A stretch of 23,951 bases of DNA from Symbiodinium natans (taxonomy: Eukaryota; Sar; Dinophyceae; Suessiales; Symbiodiniaceae), in NCBI GenBank assembly GCA_905221605.1, contig CAJNDS010000045.1:222501-246451 (forward strand), given 5' to 3'. Within the stretch, counting starts at the first letter, position 1; each line of letters starts with the position of its first letter. The position numbers and the translations under genes were made by a program. The notes below the pieces were generated by a model. It ran no database searches and was not told the DNA's origin. It was given only the letters and a program-made list of their open reading frames with translations. Positions 1 through 7,235 of the stretch are shown here, in pieces.

Positions 1-2747
1 AGCAACGAAGAGGAGGCTGAGGACCTCATGGACGCGCACTTTGCAGAAGCAGCCTTCGAGAACAGCACCCTGCAGGCGCAGCTGCTGCAGAAGACCGCCA
101 CCAGCAGCAGGATCGTCACCCTAAACCCTAAACCCTAAACCCTAAACCCCAAACCCCAAACCCCAAACCCTAAACCCTAAACCCTAAATCCTAAACCCCG
201 AGGATCGTCCACAAGGTGATTCGCAAAGCGGGGCTCCTGAGCCTCAAGGAGCTTCTCTACAAGTCCGATGCCAAAACCCGTGCCCGGGTGGTGCGACGCC
301 ACATTGAAGCTTGCCGTGCTTCCGCCTGCTGGGACCAGGTCTTCCTGCTGCAAAGCTTCTTCGCAGCTGAATTAGTACACTTTACACTTTTTGGGGTACT
401 ATATTACCCACCCCCTATAGAACTGAAAGTGTACACTTGTTGGGGGCCTGTGAACTCAGCAACTAAGGTTTCTTCCTCAAGCTCGGAATCAACAAGTATG
501 GCGCGTGCTTCCAGTCAGGTGCGAGGGTAAACTTGACGGATGGAAGCATGACGAGCGTGGGATCTCTGTCGGCGAACAAAATGGTATGGGGACGTGGAAG
601 GGTCCAGAAGTTCAAGTTGAAGGAAAGGCCGATCAAGTTCGACACATCAGACTCCTATGAAGGCTTCTTAGTAGTAGAGTGGGTAACCCTTATAACCTTT
701 TGGGGTTCTTATGTATTCCCTTTAGAGGCTTTAGTTCCCCAGGACACTGGACAACTAAGGTTTCTTCTGCAACAAGGCGACCGGCTTTAAGAAGCTGACT
801 CTAAGCGGAGGTCGGCCTCTTAGTAGCTGAAGGAGTATACTTTATACACTTTTGGGGGATAAGATAATCTCCTAGAGAACTGAAAGTGTACACTTTTGGA
901 GGTTTAGGGTTTAGGGTTTGGGGTTTGGGGTTTAGGGTTTAGGGTTTAGGGTTTAGGGTTTAGGGTTTAGGGTTTAGGGTTTAGGGCTAGAGCAACTAAG
1001 GCCCCCATTCTATCTGGGCAGGAACGCCGAGGTCTGGGTCCTTAAAAACAAGGATCCCGAGGCTGCCGATGCGCTGATCAAGAGCGATGACCCCAAGGTG
1101 GGCGATGTTAGGGTTTAGGGTTTAGGGTTTAGGGTTCAGGGTTTAGGGTTTAGGGTTTAGGGTTTAGGGTTTAGGGTTTAGGTTTAGGGTTTAGGATTTA
1201 GGGTTTAGGGTTTAGGGTTTAGGGTTTGGGTTTCAGGGTTTAGGGCTTATTTAGGGTTTAGGGTGTATTTAGGGTTTAGGGTTTAGGGTTTAGGGTTTAG
1301 GGTTTAAAGTTAGGGTTTAGGGCAAGCAAAGGAGGGCGATGAACTCATCACCTTCGGCGAGGCCGGCAAAGCCACGGGGGGAGTCTTCGTGTCGAAAGTG
1401 GAGGAGCCCATTGCCGAGATGGAGCCTTGGGTGGCGAAGTACCCCGTTCTCTCTCTTGCCGTTGCTGCTGTTACATCTTCTCTTCTGAGTTGTGCTGAGA
1501 GCCCTGAACCCTGAACTTAACCCTAAGCTTTCTTGGATTTTCTTGGGGTTCCTGGCAGTCATCATTCGGGCAAGAGCCCGAAACCCGAAACCCGAAACCC
1601 TAAACCCTAAACCCTCTTTTACTATGTATATTTAAACCCTAATGACCTTCGTGACCATGTGGTTTTTTTCTGGGCCCTAAACCCTGACCCCCTTCGTGGG
1701 CAAATGGTTTTTTCCTGGGCCGTGCCTCCAAAAACACCCCAAATGAGGGGGACCCCAGGATCGGTCCGGGTCCCAGTTCAAAATGCGATTTTTTAGTACT
1801 GAAATCGACGCTTCTGGGTGGGCTGTCGTTTTCTGGATTTTTGATCAGAACCGAGCCTTTGGGCCCTAAACCCTGACCCCCTTCGTGGCCAAATAGTTTT
1901 TTTCCACCCGGGGGGGGCCTAAACCCTGACCCCCTTCGTGACCAAATGGTTTTTTTCCACCCCGGGGGGGCCCTAAACCCTGACCCCCTTCGTGACCAAA
2001 TGGTTTTTTTCCACCCCGGGGGGCCCTAAACCCTGACCCCCTTCGTGACCAAATGGTTTTTTTCCACCCGGGGGGGGCCTAAACCCTGACCCCCTTCGTG
2101 ACCAAATGTTTTTTTTCCACCCGGGGGGGCCCTAAACCCTGACCCCCTTCGTGACCAAATGGTTTTTTTCCACCCGGGGGGGCCTAAACCCTGACCCCCT
2201 TCGTGGGCAAATGGTTTTTTTCCACCCGGGGGGGCCCTAAACCCTGACCCCCTTCGTGGGCAAATGGTTTTTTTCCACCCGGGGGGCCCTGGATTTTTGA
2301 CCAAAACCGAGCTTCACCGGCTTCAGGATGTCACGTTCTGTAAGAGGGAAAGTTTGCTTCCAAAAAGTTAGATTTTAGGTTTTGGGCGGACTCTTGAGCT
2401 ATAAGCCTACTGAAAATGTATTGATTGAACTTTGTATTTTCTCAATGTTATGGGTTTCTTGGGTGGGTGGGGTTTTTTTCCAACGCTTGACAAGCTGCTT
2501 GACTAGTGAAGGCTTGGACATGAGATGCTGAACCCTAAACCCTAAACCCTAAACCCTAAACCCTAAACCCTAAACCCTAAACCCTAAACCCTAAACCCTA
2601 AACCCTAACCCCTAACCCCCCCCCCCCCCCCCCCTCTGAGCCCAGGAGATGTGCGGGCCCGAGGTCCAGGCGCCGGACTTCTTCGTGGAAGGGATCTCCG
2701 TGACACTTGGTGGCCCAGTGGTACCCCTTTTAGGGTTTAGGGTTTAG
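1..2747 (+). CDS. 3' part of an unidentified multi-exon protein gene (seven exons)
   Basis: Deduced exons are 1-110, 203-354, 468-662, 760-814, 1001-1097, 1332-1415 and 2646-2699. They join in one frame with no internal stop. The product starts upstream of the window. It begins acidic (EEEAEDLMDAHFAEAAFE), then has a basic helical stretch (VIRKAGLLSLKELLYKSDAK), a middle part with KYGACFQSGARVNLTDG, and a charged part with WVLKNKDPEAADALIKSDD. I recognise no family. Every junction has a direct repeat or near-repeat across the intron. Donors are GA, GC, GC, GC, GT and GA in order; all acceptors are AG|G. After 2699 the frame could run straight into the next telomeric array and stop at TAG 2745-2747, or splice at GT 2700. 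The 3' end is therefore uncertain. Confidence 0.7.
111..202 (+). other. Intron 1 of the first gene: a CCCTAAA telomeric array
   Basis: The 92-nt intron is almost pure CCCTAAA with CCCCAAA variants. It lies between two exact copies of AGGATCGTC (109-117 and 201-209). Removing one copy gives the open reading SSRIVHKVIRKAG. The only splice choice within the repeat that ends in AG|G uses a GA donor (CAG|GATCG ... CGAG|GATCG). The direct repeat looks like a target-site duplication made when the array entered the exon. Confidence 0.75.
355..467 (+). mobile_element. Introner-like inverted-repeat element acting as intron 2
   Basis: This is a 113-nt GC-AG intron. Its left end reads GCTTCTTCGCAGCTGAA and its right end reads TCAGCAACTAAG, so the ends form an imperfect inverted repeat based on CTTAGTAGCTGA. 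GCTTCTTC at the donor and GTTTCTTC after the acceptor are a 7/8 direct repeat. Splicing gives LLQSFFLKLGINKYG in frame. The element supplies the acceptor AG and the target supplies the GC donor. Internal palindromic AGTACAC/GTGTACAC blocks recur in the sister elements at 815 and 3409. Confidence 0.75.
663..759 (+). mobile_element. Introner-like inverted-repeat element acting as intron 3
   Basis: This is a 97-nt GC-AG intron of the same general design as the one at 355: donor GAAG|GCTTCTTAGTAG and acceptor CAACTAAG|GTTTCTTC. The exonic TTCTT motif is repeated on both sides. Its interior (GTAGAGTGGGTAACC) differs from the 355 copy but matches a sequence near 4383-4400, so at least two subfamilies share the ends. 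Splicing gives SDSYEGFFCNKATGFKK. Confidence 0.7.
815..1000 (+). mobile_element. Composite intron 4: introner element with a TTTAGGG array inside it
   Basis: The left part, from GCCTCTTAGTAGCTGAAGG to about 904, is a member of the CTTAGTAGCTGA inverted-repeat family and carries its GAAAGTGTACACTTTTG block. A TTTAGGG array then occupies about 904-986. The family end GCAACTAAG follows directly at 992-1000. Donor TCG|GCCTC and acceptor CTAAG|GCCCC give GGRPPFYLGRNAEVW in frame. A telomeric array has replaced or invaded the 3' part of the element. Confidence 0.65.
1098..1331 (+). other. Intron 5 of the first gene: a degenerate TTTAGGG array
   Basis: The 234-nt intron is composed of TTTAGGG units with TTCAGGG, TTAGGATT and spacing variants. 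GGGCGATG occurs at both edges (1099-1106 and 1333-1340); extended to 13 bases the repeat has one T/A difference. That difference gives a canonical donor AAG|GTGGGC and acceptor AAAG|GAGGGC. The join reads SDDPKEGDELITFGEAG. The T could be a mutation that turned a GA donor into GT after insertion (inference). Confidence 0.7.
1416..2645 (+). other. Intron 6 of the first gene (1.23 kb): telomeric repeats plus a 53-bp minisatellite
   Basis: The intron is bounded by GAGATG at 1416-1421 and 2646-2651. The join reads EEPIAEMCGPEVQAPDFF, with a GA donor and a CCCAG|GA acceptor. It holds degenerate CCCGAAA/CCCTAAA units, a minisatellite, single-copy sequence at 2300-2520, a CCCTAAA array at 2529-2610 and a run of 19 C at 2616-2634. 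The C run sits 11 nt upstream of the acceptor and could serve as the polypyrimidine tract. Confidence 0.6.
1864..2290 (+). repeat. Minisatellite with a unit of about 53 bp, about 8 copies
   Basis: Each unit runs CCCTAAACCCTGACCCCC, TTCGTGACCAAATGG, a run of T, then CCACCC and a run of G. Start points near 1865, 1919, 1973, 2025, 2079, 2131, 2184 and 2237 give the period. A lone related copy lies at 1675-1720. The unit begins with a telomeric heptamer plus a variant, so it probably grew from the telomeric array. The T and G runs differ in length between copies. Confidence 0.8.
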
Positions 2748-2878
2748 GGTTTAGGGTTTAGGGTTTAGGGTTTAGGGTTTAGGGTTTAGGGTTTAGGGCT
2801 AGGGTTTGGGGTTTAGGGCTAGGGTTTGGGGTTTTAGGCTTTGAGGGTGTGACGCTTGGTAGCCCAGCGGTACCCCTT
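2700..2878 (+). repeat. TTTAGGG array flanked by 30-bp direct repeats
   Basis: The 30-bp flanks 2700-2729 and 2849-2878 match at 27 of 30 positions; both contain CTTGGT.GCCCAG.GGTACC. Between them lies an array of TTTAGGG followed by CTAGGGTTTGGGG variants. The duplicated segment begins at a possible exon end (TCC|GTGACAC). This is far longer than the other direct repeats in the window. Its GGTAGCCCAG core recurs near 4728-4743 and, inverted, near 3066-3080. Confidence 0.65.
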
Positions 2879-3297
2879 CTTGCACTTTTTAAGGGTTTTA
2901 GGGTTTTTAGGGTTTTGGGGTTTTGGGGTTTTAGGGTTGTAGGGTTGTAGGGTTTTAGGGCTTTAAGGTTGAGGCTTCAAGGTTTCCCTTGTAAAGTCGG
3001 CAACCCCCCCCCCCCCCCCCAAGAAAAAAAAAAAAAAAGCACCCTTGTGATAAGGTGGCTCCTGGGCTACCATTAAGGGGTCTAAGGAGGGACCCCTAGA
3101 ATGGAGTATTCTTATTCTCCTGTATATCCCCTACACATACCTTATACTTATTCCCCCTTGGGAATTATTTTTTATTTTTGTTTATATAAAACCCAAGAGG
3201 ATATTAAACATATTATTTTTATTAAGGTTCTAAGGGGAGTACATTATATAGTCCTTACCTACCTAAGTAGCCCCAAACATAGCCCTTGATACCAAGG
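2879..3297. other. Spacer between convergent genes: degenerate repeats, poly-C/poly-A and AT-rich DNA
   Basis: Contains TTTTAGGG-like variants (2890-2960), a run of 17 C at 3004-3020 followed by A-rich sequence, an inverted GGTAGCCCAG motif near 3066-3080, and an AT-rich stretch (3100-3270). A short ORF at 3101-3289 has no protein-like character. I see no convincing gene. Confidence 0.5.
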
Positions 3298-3408
3298 TCA
3301 TGCGACCCTGGAAATGGACAGGGCTGGCAGCTCCCAGCGCGTCTCCTTGCGGTCATCGCACTCCTGGTCCTTTGCTAGGAGGCGTGGGGTGAAGGGCATT
3401 TGAGAAAC
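3298..3408 (-). CDS. Last exon of a convergent minus-strand gene (unidentified)
   Basis: Read on the minus strand from 3408, this gives an open 36-codon frame that includes LLAKDQECDDRKETRWELP and ends at TGA (3300-3298). It starts right after a CTGCTAG|GTTTC acceptor supplied by the inverted-repeat element at 3409-3527. Plus-strand readings of the same DNA are also open (a hydrophobic one ends in VIALLVLC then a stop). The charged minus reading and its clean splice make the minus strand more likely. Confidence 0.45.
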   Translation of the reverse strand, partial: VSQMPFTPRLLAKDQECDDRKETRWELPALSISRVA

Positions 3409-3527
3409 CTAGCAGCTGAATGAGTACATTTTGCACAACTTGGGATACGATCTACTATACTCCCCTACAGAGCTGGAAGTGTACACTTTTTTTTTGGTGG
3501 GGCTTGTGAACTCAGCTACTAAGGAGC
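3409..3527 (-). mobile_element. Introner-like inverted-repeat element (119 bp) in the minus-strand gene
   Basis: The ends, CTAGCAGCTGAATGAGTAC on the left and CTCAGCTACTAAGGAGC on the right, are inverted copies of CTTAGTAGCTGA, as in the elements at 355 and 815. The internal GGAAGTGTACACTTTT block is shared with them. On the minus strand it gives a GC donor (GAG|GCTCC) and a TAG|G acceptor. Because its ends are inverted repeats, the family can supply an acceptor in either orientation. Confidence 0.65.
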
Positions 3528-3765
3528 CTCCAAGGAGCTTAACCCCCCCCAGATGTTTTCAGAGTTCATTAGCACAAAGGATTCGAAGTTCTGCAAAACA
3601 CCCTGCCATCGGATGGTGGTCTAACTCCTTGCCACTGATGTCGGGAACCTCCACCAAATAGTTTGCCATCAGCAAGCCTGCGGGGGCGAACTCTCCGGTC
3701 GACTTAATAGTCGCAATCTACAACGGTCTATAAACCATGCCATCCTCGAAAAGCGGCGTGAAAAC
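3528..3765 (-). CDS. Candidate exon(s) of the minus-strand gene
   Basis: Two overlapping minus-strand readings look protein-like: one with GLLMANYLVEVPDISGKELD in the upstream half, and one with FESFVLMNSENIWGGLSSLE in the downstream half. The second is in phase with the last exon through the GC-AG intron. The frame changes between them near 3600-3625. Either a very short intron or an indel lies there; a run of 8 C on the plus strand (3543-3550) is a possible indel site only if the frame assignment is revised. No family is recognised. Confidence 0.4.
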
Positions 3766-3857
3766 AGGGTCTCGGGTTTAGGGTTTAGGGTTTAGGGTTT
3801 AGGGTTTAGGGTTTAGGGTTTAGGGTTGCTTAGGGCTCAGGGCTCAGGGCTTAGGGT

Positions 3858-3965
3858 GTACCAGCGAGGGTGGCATGCAGGAACAGTACCGCTGCCAGAC
3901 TCGCGTGGATCTACATGAATGGAGATGGGAAATCCTTTGGTGTTCAGACCAAAGTTGGCCTCACC
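3858..3965 (-). CDS. Candidate exon of the minus-strand gene
   Basis: The minus-strand reading is open and includes SGEANFGLNTKGFPISIHVD followed by PRESGSGTVPACHPRWY. The plus strand gives a less typical reading with a stop. It is separated from the next exon by a TTTAGGG array (3776-3826) that reads CCCTAAA on the coding strand. Exact splice sites were not resolved. Confidence 0.4.
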
Positions 3966-4287
3966 ACTCGAAGGCTTCTTAATGCCTAAATCATGAACAC
4001 TAAACCCTCAAACCCTCAGCCCTAAACCCTCAACCCTCAACCCGAAACCCTAAACCCTGGTTTGTTTGGTATGTAGCCAGAAACCCTCAACGTTCGGGGG
4101 GGCTTCTGAAGTATTCGGGAGCTTTCTCAGCCCCTAGTCGTGAGATTTAAGAGGAGCACGATTGCTCTTAGGGTTTAGGGTTTAGGGTTTAGGGTTTAGG
4201 AGCTCCTTTTTGGGGTTGCCTATGCGGGGTTACCCTAGACCCCACACGCTAAATCCTAGACCCTAGACCCCAAACCCTGAACCCGAA

Positions 4288-4377
4288 CCCCTTTGTCAGG
4301 GTCCGCCAAGCCCGATCCCGCACCCTCACAAAAATGCATACGGGTACCCCATTTGTTCATCACAGTTTCACTTGGTC
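4288..4377 (-). CDS. Candidate exon of the minus-strand gene
   Basis: The minus reading begins after a TAG|GACC acceptor at 4378 and includes GPSETVMNKWGTRMHFCEG and GLADPDKG. The acceptor is the end of an introner-like sequence (4378-4440) that shares TAGTAGTAGAGT.GGTAA with the element at 663. This supports minus-strand orientation for the 3.3-5.1 kb region. Function unknown. Confidence 0.45.
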
Positions 4378-4699
4378 CTATAGTAGTAGAGTAGGTAATA
4401 TAATCCCCTTATAATCCAAATGGTTAACCTTCAATTCCCCCAGGTTACGTGGTTTAGAGAGGAGTTTTTTATCCCACAGGGAAAGGGTTTAGGGGTATGC
4501 ACTGTCTTCACGAGAGCTTGGGGCTTATTTCCCAAGTTTTGTGGGGCACAGCTGAACCAACCCTAAATACCCTTAACCCTCAAACCGTAACCCTTAAACC
4601 CTAAACCCTAAACCCTAACGCTAAACCCTAAACCCTAAACCAGGCAGGTGCTGCACAGTCGAAGCTCAAGTGGACGTTATAGGACAGCTGCGCCCTGAG

Positions 4700-4975
4700 C
4701 CCTCAGTCAGCTAACTTATCCGACGACTTGGTAGCCCAGATGGTGCCCTTCAGCCCCTTTGTCGTTCTAGGTTCCCTTACACAGTCACAGGGTTTAGGGT
4801 TTAGGGTTTAGGGTTCAGGGTTTCAACTCCAAAAGGGTACAGGTATTGTAGACGGTTACTGCACTGTTAAGGGGAGCCCGAAACAGAAGCCTACCAGGAA
4901 GCCAAGCCATGGCTGCCCCGGCTGATGCACGTGCCGATGCACGCGCGGTTGCACCTGCAGGCGTGTTGGAGTGAG
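4700..4975 (-). CDS. Two weak exon candidates of the minus-strand gene
   Basis: Minus-strand readings at about 4785-4710 (TTKGLKGTIWATKSSDKLAD) and 4975-4863 (ending PWLGFLVGFCFGLPLTVQ) are open. They are separated by a short TTTAGGG array at 4790-4822. A plus-strand reading at 4908-4973 (MAAPADARADARAVAP, ending in TGA) is also possible. I cannot decide between strands from sequence alone. Confidence 0.25.
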
Positions 4976-5032
4976 GAGGTTGGGGGTTTAGGGTTTAGGG
5001 TTTAGGGTCTAGGGTTTTACAAGACCCTAAAG

Positions 5033-5106
5033 TTGCAATGGATCGCAGCCTTGTTCGCTGTACTTTGAGAACACCAGTTAGCATTGGCCGTAAACTTACT
5101 GGCTCG
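5033..5106 (-). CDS. Candidate exon of the minus-strand gene
   Basis: The minus reading includes ASKFTANANWCSQSTANKAA and is open to the telomeric array at 4985-5015. A plus-strand ATG ORF of 23 codons (5038-5109, MDRSLVRCTLRTPVSIGRKL) overlaps it. The minus reading is preferred because it continues the run of minus exons downstream. Confidence 0.3.
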
Positions 5107-5109
5107 TAG

Positions 5110-5556
5110 TAGGGAATGACGGAAGTAAGGATGCACCCTATAAAATCCCTTAGTGGGTACCCTGAACCCTAAAGCCTAAACCTTAAACCAGAAGGTAGCT
5201 CATTCCCCCATGCCCTACGTACTAAGAACCGAAGCCCTGAACCCGAAGTAGCTTTCGGGGTCTTCTGGCGAGCCCCAACCCTAAACCCTAAACCCTAAAC
5301 CCTAAACCCTAAACCCTAAACCCTAAACCCTGTGGACCCCCAAGGGCGCAAAAAAGCCCAAAGCCCAGAAGCCTACTAAACCAATGCATGTCCCCAAACC
5401 CCAAACCCCAAACCCTAAACCCCAAACCCTAAACCCTAAAACTATAGGTCCTTCAAAGGGCTGAACCGCATGGGACAAGGTCCCTTACACAGGTTTAGGA
5501 TTCGCTCTGCCGGGCCCGCCGGTATAGGATTCGCTCTGCCGGGCTCGCCGGTAAAG
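5110..5556. other. Spacer with CCCTAAA arrays and a 29-bp tandem duplication
   Basis: Contains CCCTAAA arrays at 5275-5330 and 5394-5440, a Lys-rich plus-strand open stretch at 5335-5400 (TPKGAKKPKAQKPTKPMHV, a possible exon), and a tandem duplication of AGGATTCGCTCTGCCGGGC-type sequence (5497-5525 and 5526-5554, one mismatch in the core). If the minus gene starts near 5106 and the plus gene near 5335-5557, a shared divergent promoter would lie here, but I see no recognisable promoter motif. Confidence 0.4.
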
Positions 5557-5855
5557 GGTGGATCCTGCACTTTGCAATCCTGCTTTGGGAAGACAACGAC
5601 CGCACAAAGCCGGAAGTCGTCCACGGCATCGCAGACCTATTCTGCTTATTATACGAAGCTCCGAGCTCGTTTTCCCGACCGCCTGGAGCTTCCAAGCGCC
5701 CACCAAGACTGTCTGGTCCGGGATCGTGCTTAGGCAACTCTGCACGGCTCTTCTACAAGGCGATGCAGGTGCCCAGCGGGATTCATCCAGCTCTTATCGG
5801 AGTCATCACAGCCAGATGTCCAAACCTGGATTGCCGGCCCGGGAGTCAGTATAGG
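5557..5855 (+). CDS. Long exon of an unidentified plus-strand gene
   Basis: The plus frame in phase with ATC at 5562 is open for about 100 codons. It includes LLWEDNDRTKPEVVHGIADL, then a Pro/Ser-rich middle, then FYKAMQVPSGIHPALIGVIT. It starts after an AAAG|GG acceptor candidate. The middle (about 5655-5735) is also open in the next frame with a plausible reading (FQAPTKTVWSGIVLRQLC), so a short intron may be hidden there. No family recognised. Several ATG-started ORFs over the same DNA on both strands are shadows. Confidence 0.5.
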
Positions 5856-5977
5856 AGCCTCCGAGTAAACCCTTACAGTCTAGGGTTTAGGGTTTAGGGA
5901 CGCCCCCTAAACCCCAAACCCTCAACTTCACAACCCAAAACCCGGAACCCTCGGCCCCTGCATCCAGCGCCTGACAG

Positions 5978-6034
5978 GCTCCTCCGCAGAGAGAGCTTTC
6001 ACCGAACTCCTGGCGCCTTTAGGCTGTTTCGGAG
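5978..6034 (+). CDS. Short exon of the plus-strand gene
   Basis: After an ACAG|GCTCC acceptor the frame reads GSSAERAFTELLAPLGCF, typical amphipathic protein sequence. It ends at GGAGG|GTTTAGGG, where the first telomeric unit supplies the GT donor. The last 15 bases (GGCTGTTTCGGAGGG) are repeated 34 bp downstream at 6056-6070. Confidence 0.45.
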
Positions 6035-7217
6035 GGTTTAGGGTGTAGGGTTTAGGCTGTTTCGGAGGGTTTAGGGTGTAGGGTTTAGGGTATAGGGTGT
6101 ATGGTTTGGGGTATAGGGTCTATGGTTTAGGGTTTAGGGTGTAGGGTTTAGGGTATAGGGTCTATGGTTTAGGGTTTGGGGTTTAGGGGAGATTCTGTTG
6201 AAAGCGTTGCCTGCCAGGCGACCCGAATGTAGAACAATCGTCCCAAATTGAGCGCATGAGGCGATTGAGGTCAGGCCCTAAAACCCTAAAGTCCCTAAAG
6301 CCTTCAAAAAATCCTGAAACCCAAACCCTAAATCCCTAAACTTTTCCACTAGTGGGTGGAAGCAACTTGCACTTTAAGGGTACTTAAACTCAATAAGGAC
6401 TAGACATTCAATTGTGTTTAAGACTATCCCAACCATGCACTAGTAAACCACTAAACGCTAAACCCTCAAACCCTCAACCCTTGGCTTGAGGTTTAGGGTT
6501 TAGGGTTTAGGGTTTAGGGTTTAGGGTTTAGGGTTTAGGGTTTAGGGTTTAGGGTTTAGGGTTTAGGGTTTAGGGTTTAGGGTTTAGGGTTTAGGGTACA
6601 AGCACTCCAGAGGTTTGAGGTTAGAGGTGCGGGTTTGAGGGTCATCGTTGCATAAGGTCATCCATTGTTGCACCCCTAACCCCAAACCCCAAACCCTAAT
6701 TCCTAAACCCTAAACCCTAATTAACCCCTAAACCCTAAACCCTAAACCCTAAACCCACCAACCTGTGTACGGGCGCCATCTCCGGAATCCCTTGACGCTT
6801 CGGCATCCCAGGGCCCCAAACCCTGCTTCGAATCTAAGGGTTTAGGGTTTAGAGTTTCGGGCTTAGGGTTGAGAGTTTAGGGTTGTTTAGGGTTTAGGGC
6901 TTAGGGTTTAGGGTTTAGGGTTAAGGGTTAGGAGTTCTGGTTTAGGGTTTATCTAAGGGTAGTTACACGGGCCGTTAATATGGCCACCAACCTCCTTGAA
7001 AGGGTTCTGCTGTGTGGGCCCTCATTTTGTCTAAGGTATATAAGGGGTACCTTTTTAAAGGCCCATACTTGGAGGTTCATGGCACCTAGTAGCCCAACTA
7101 GAACGGCACATTATAACCCAGCTAGAACCTCATCAGGGTACTGAAGGGGCTCATTTATGTGGGTTATACCTACACTTTTCATGGGGTACTAAGTACCCTG
7201 AACCTCCAAGTACTAAG
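6035..7217 (+). other. Region of telomeric arrays, one large inverted-repeat element and weak exon candidates
   Basis: Holds degenerate GTTTAGGGTGTAGGG repeats (6035-6190), a mixed stretch at 6195-6275 where both strands are open, AT-rich sequence at 6350-6460, a clean TTTAGGG array at 6489-6596, a CCCTAAA array (6705-6757), a possible plus exon at 6765-6835 (RAPSPESLDASASQGPKP) and degenerate repeats to 6955. The large element at 6956-7235 is listed separately. No exon here is certain. Confidence 0.4.
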
Positions 7218-7235
7218 GGACCGTGTAACTGCCCT
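6956..7235. mobile_element. MITE-like element with terminal and internal inverted repeats (280 bp)
   Basis: The left end AGGGTAGTTACACGG (6956-6970) pairs with the right end CCGTGTAACTGCCCT (7221-7235) at 14 of 15 bases. A second perfect 13-bp inverted pair, ACTTGGAGGTTCA (7067-7079) with TGAACCTCCAAGT (7199-7211), lies inside. The sequence is AT-richer than the exons. The acceptor CTAAG|GGACCG at 7217 falls inside the right end, so about 18 bases of the element may be exonic in the downstream gene. Confidence 0.65.

Noticed and set aside
2026-2304. 92-codon minus ORF with repeated GPPGWKKT-type peptides
   Set aside because: It is the 53-bp minisatellite read in frame by chance (53 is not a multiple of 3 but the copies vary in length); no coding evidence.
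3297-3392. Last plus-strand exon of the first gene (GTCATG... to TGA 3390-3392)
   Set aside because: It can be joined in phase by GT-AG from 2699, but the minus-strand reading of the same DNA has a better protein character and a clean introner splice, so I kept the minus call.
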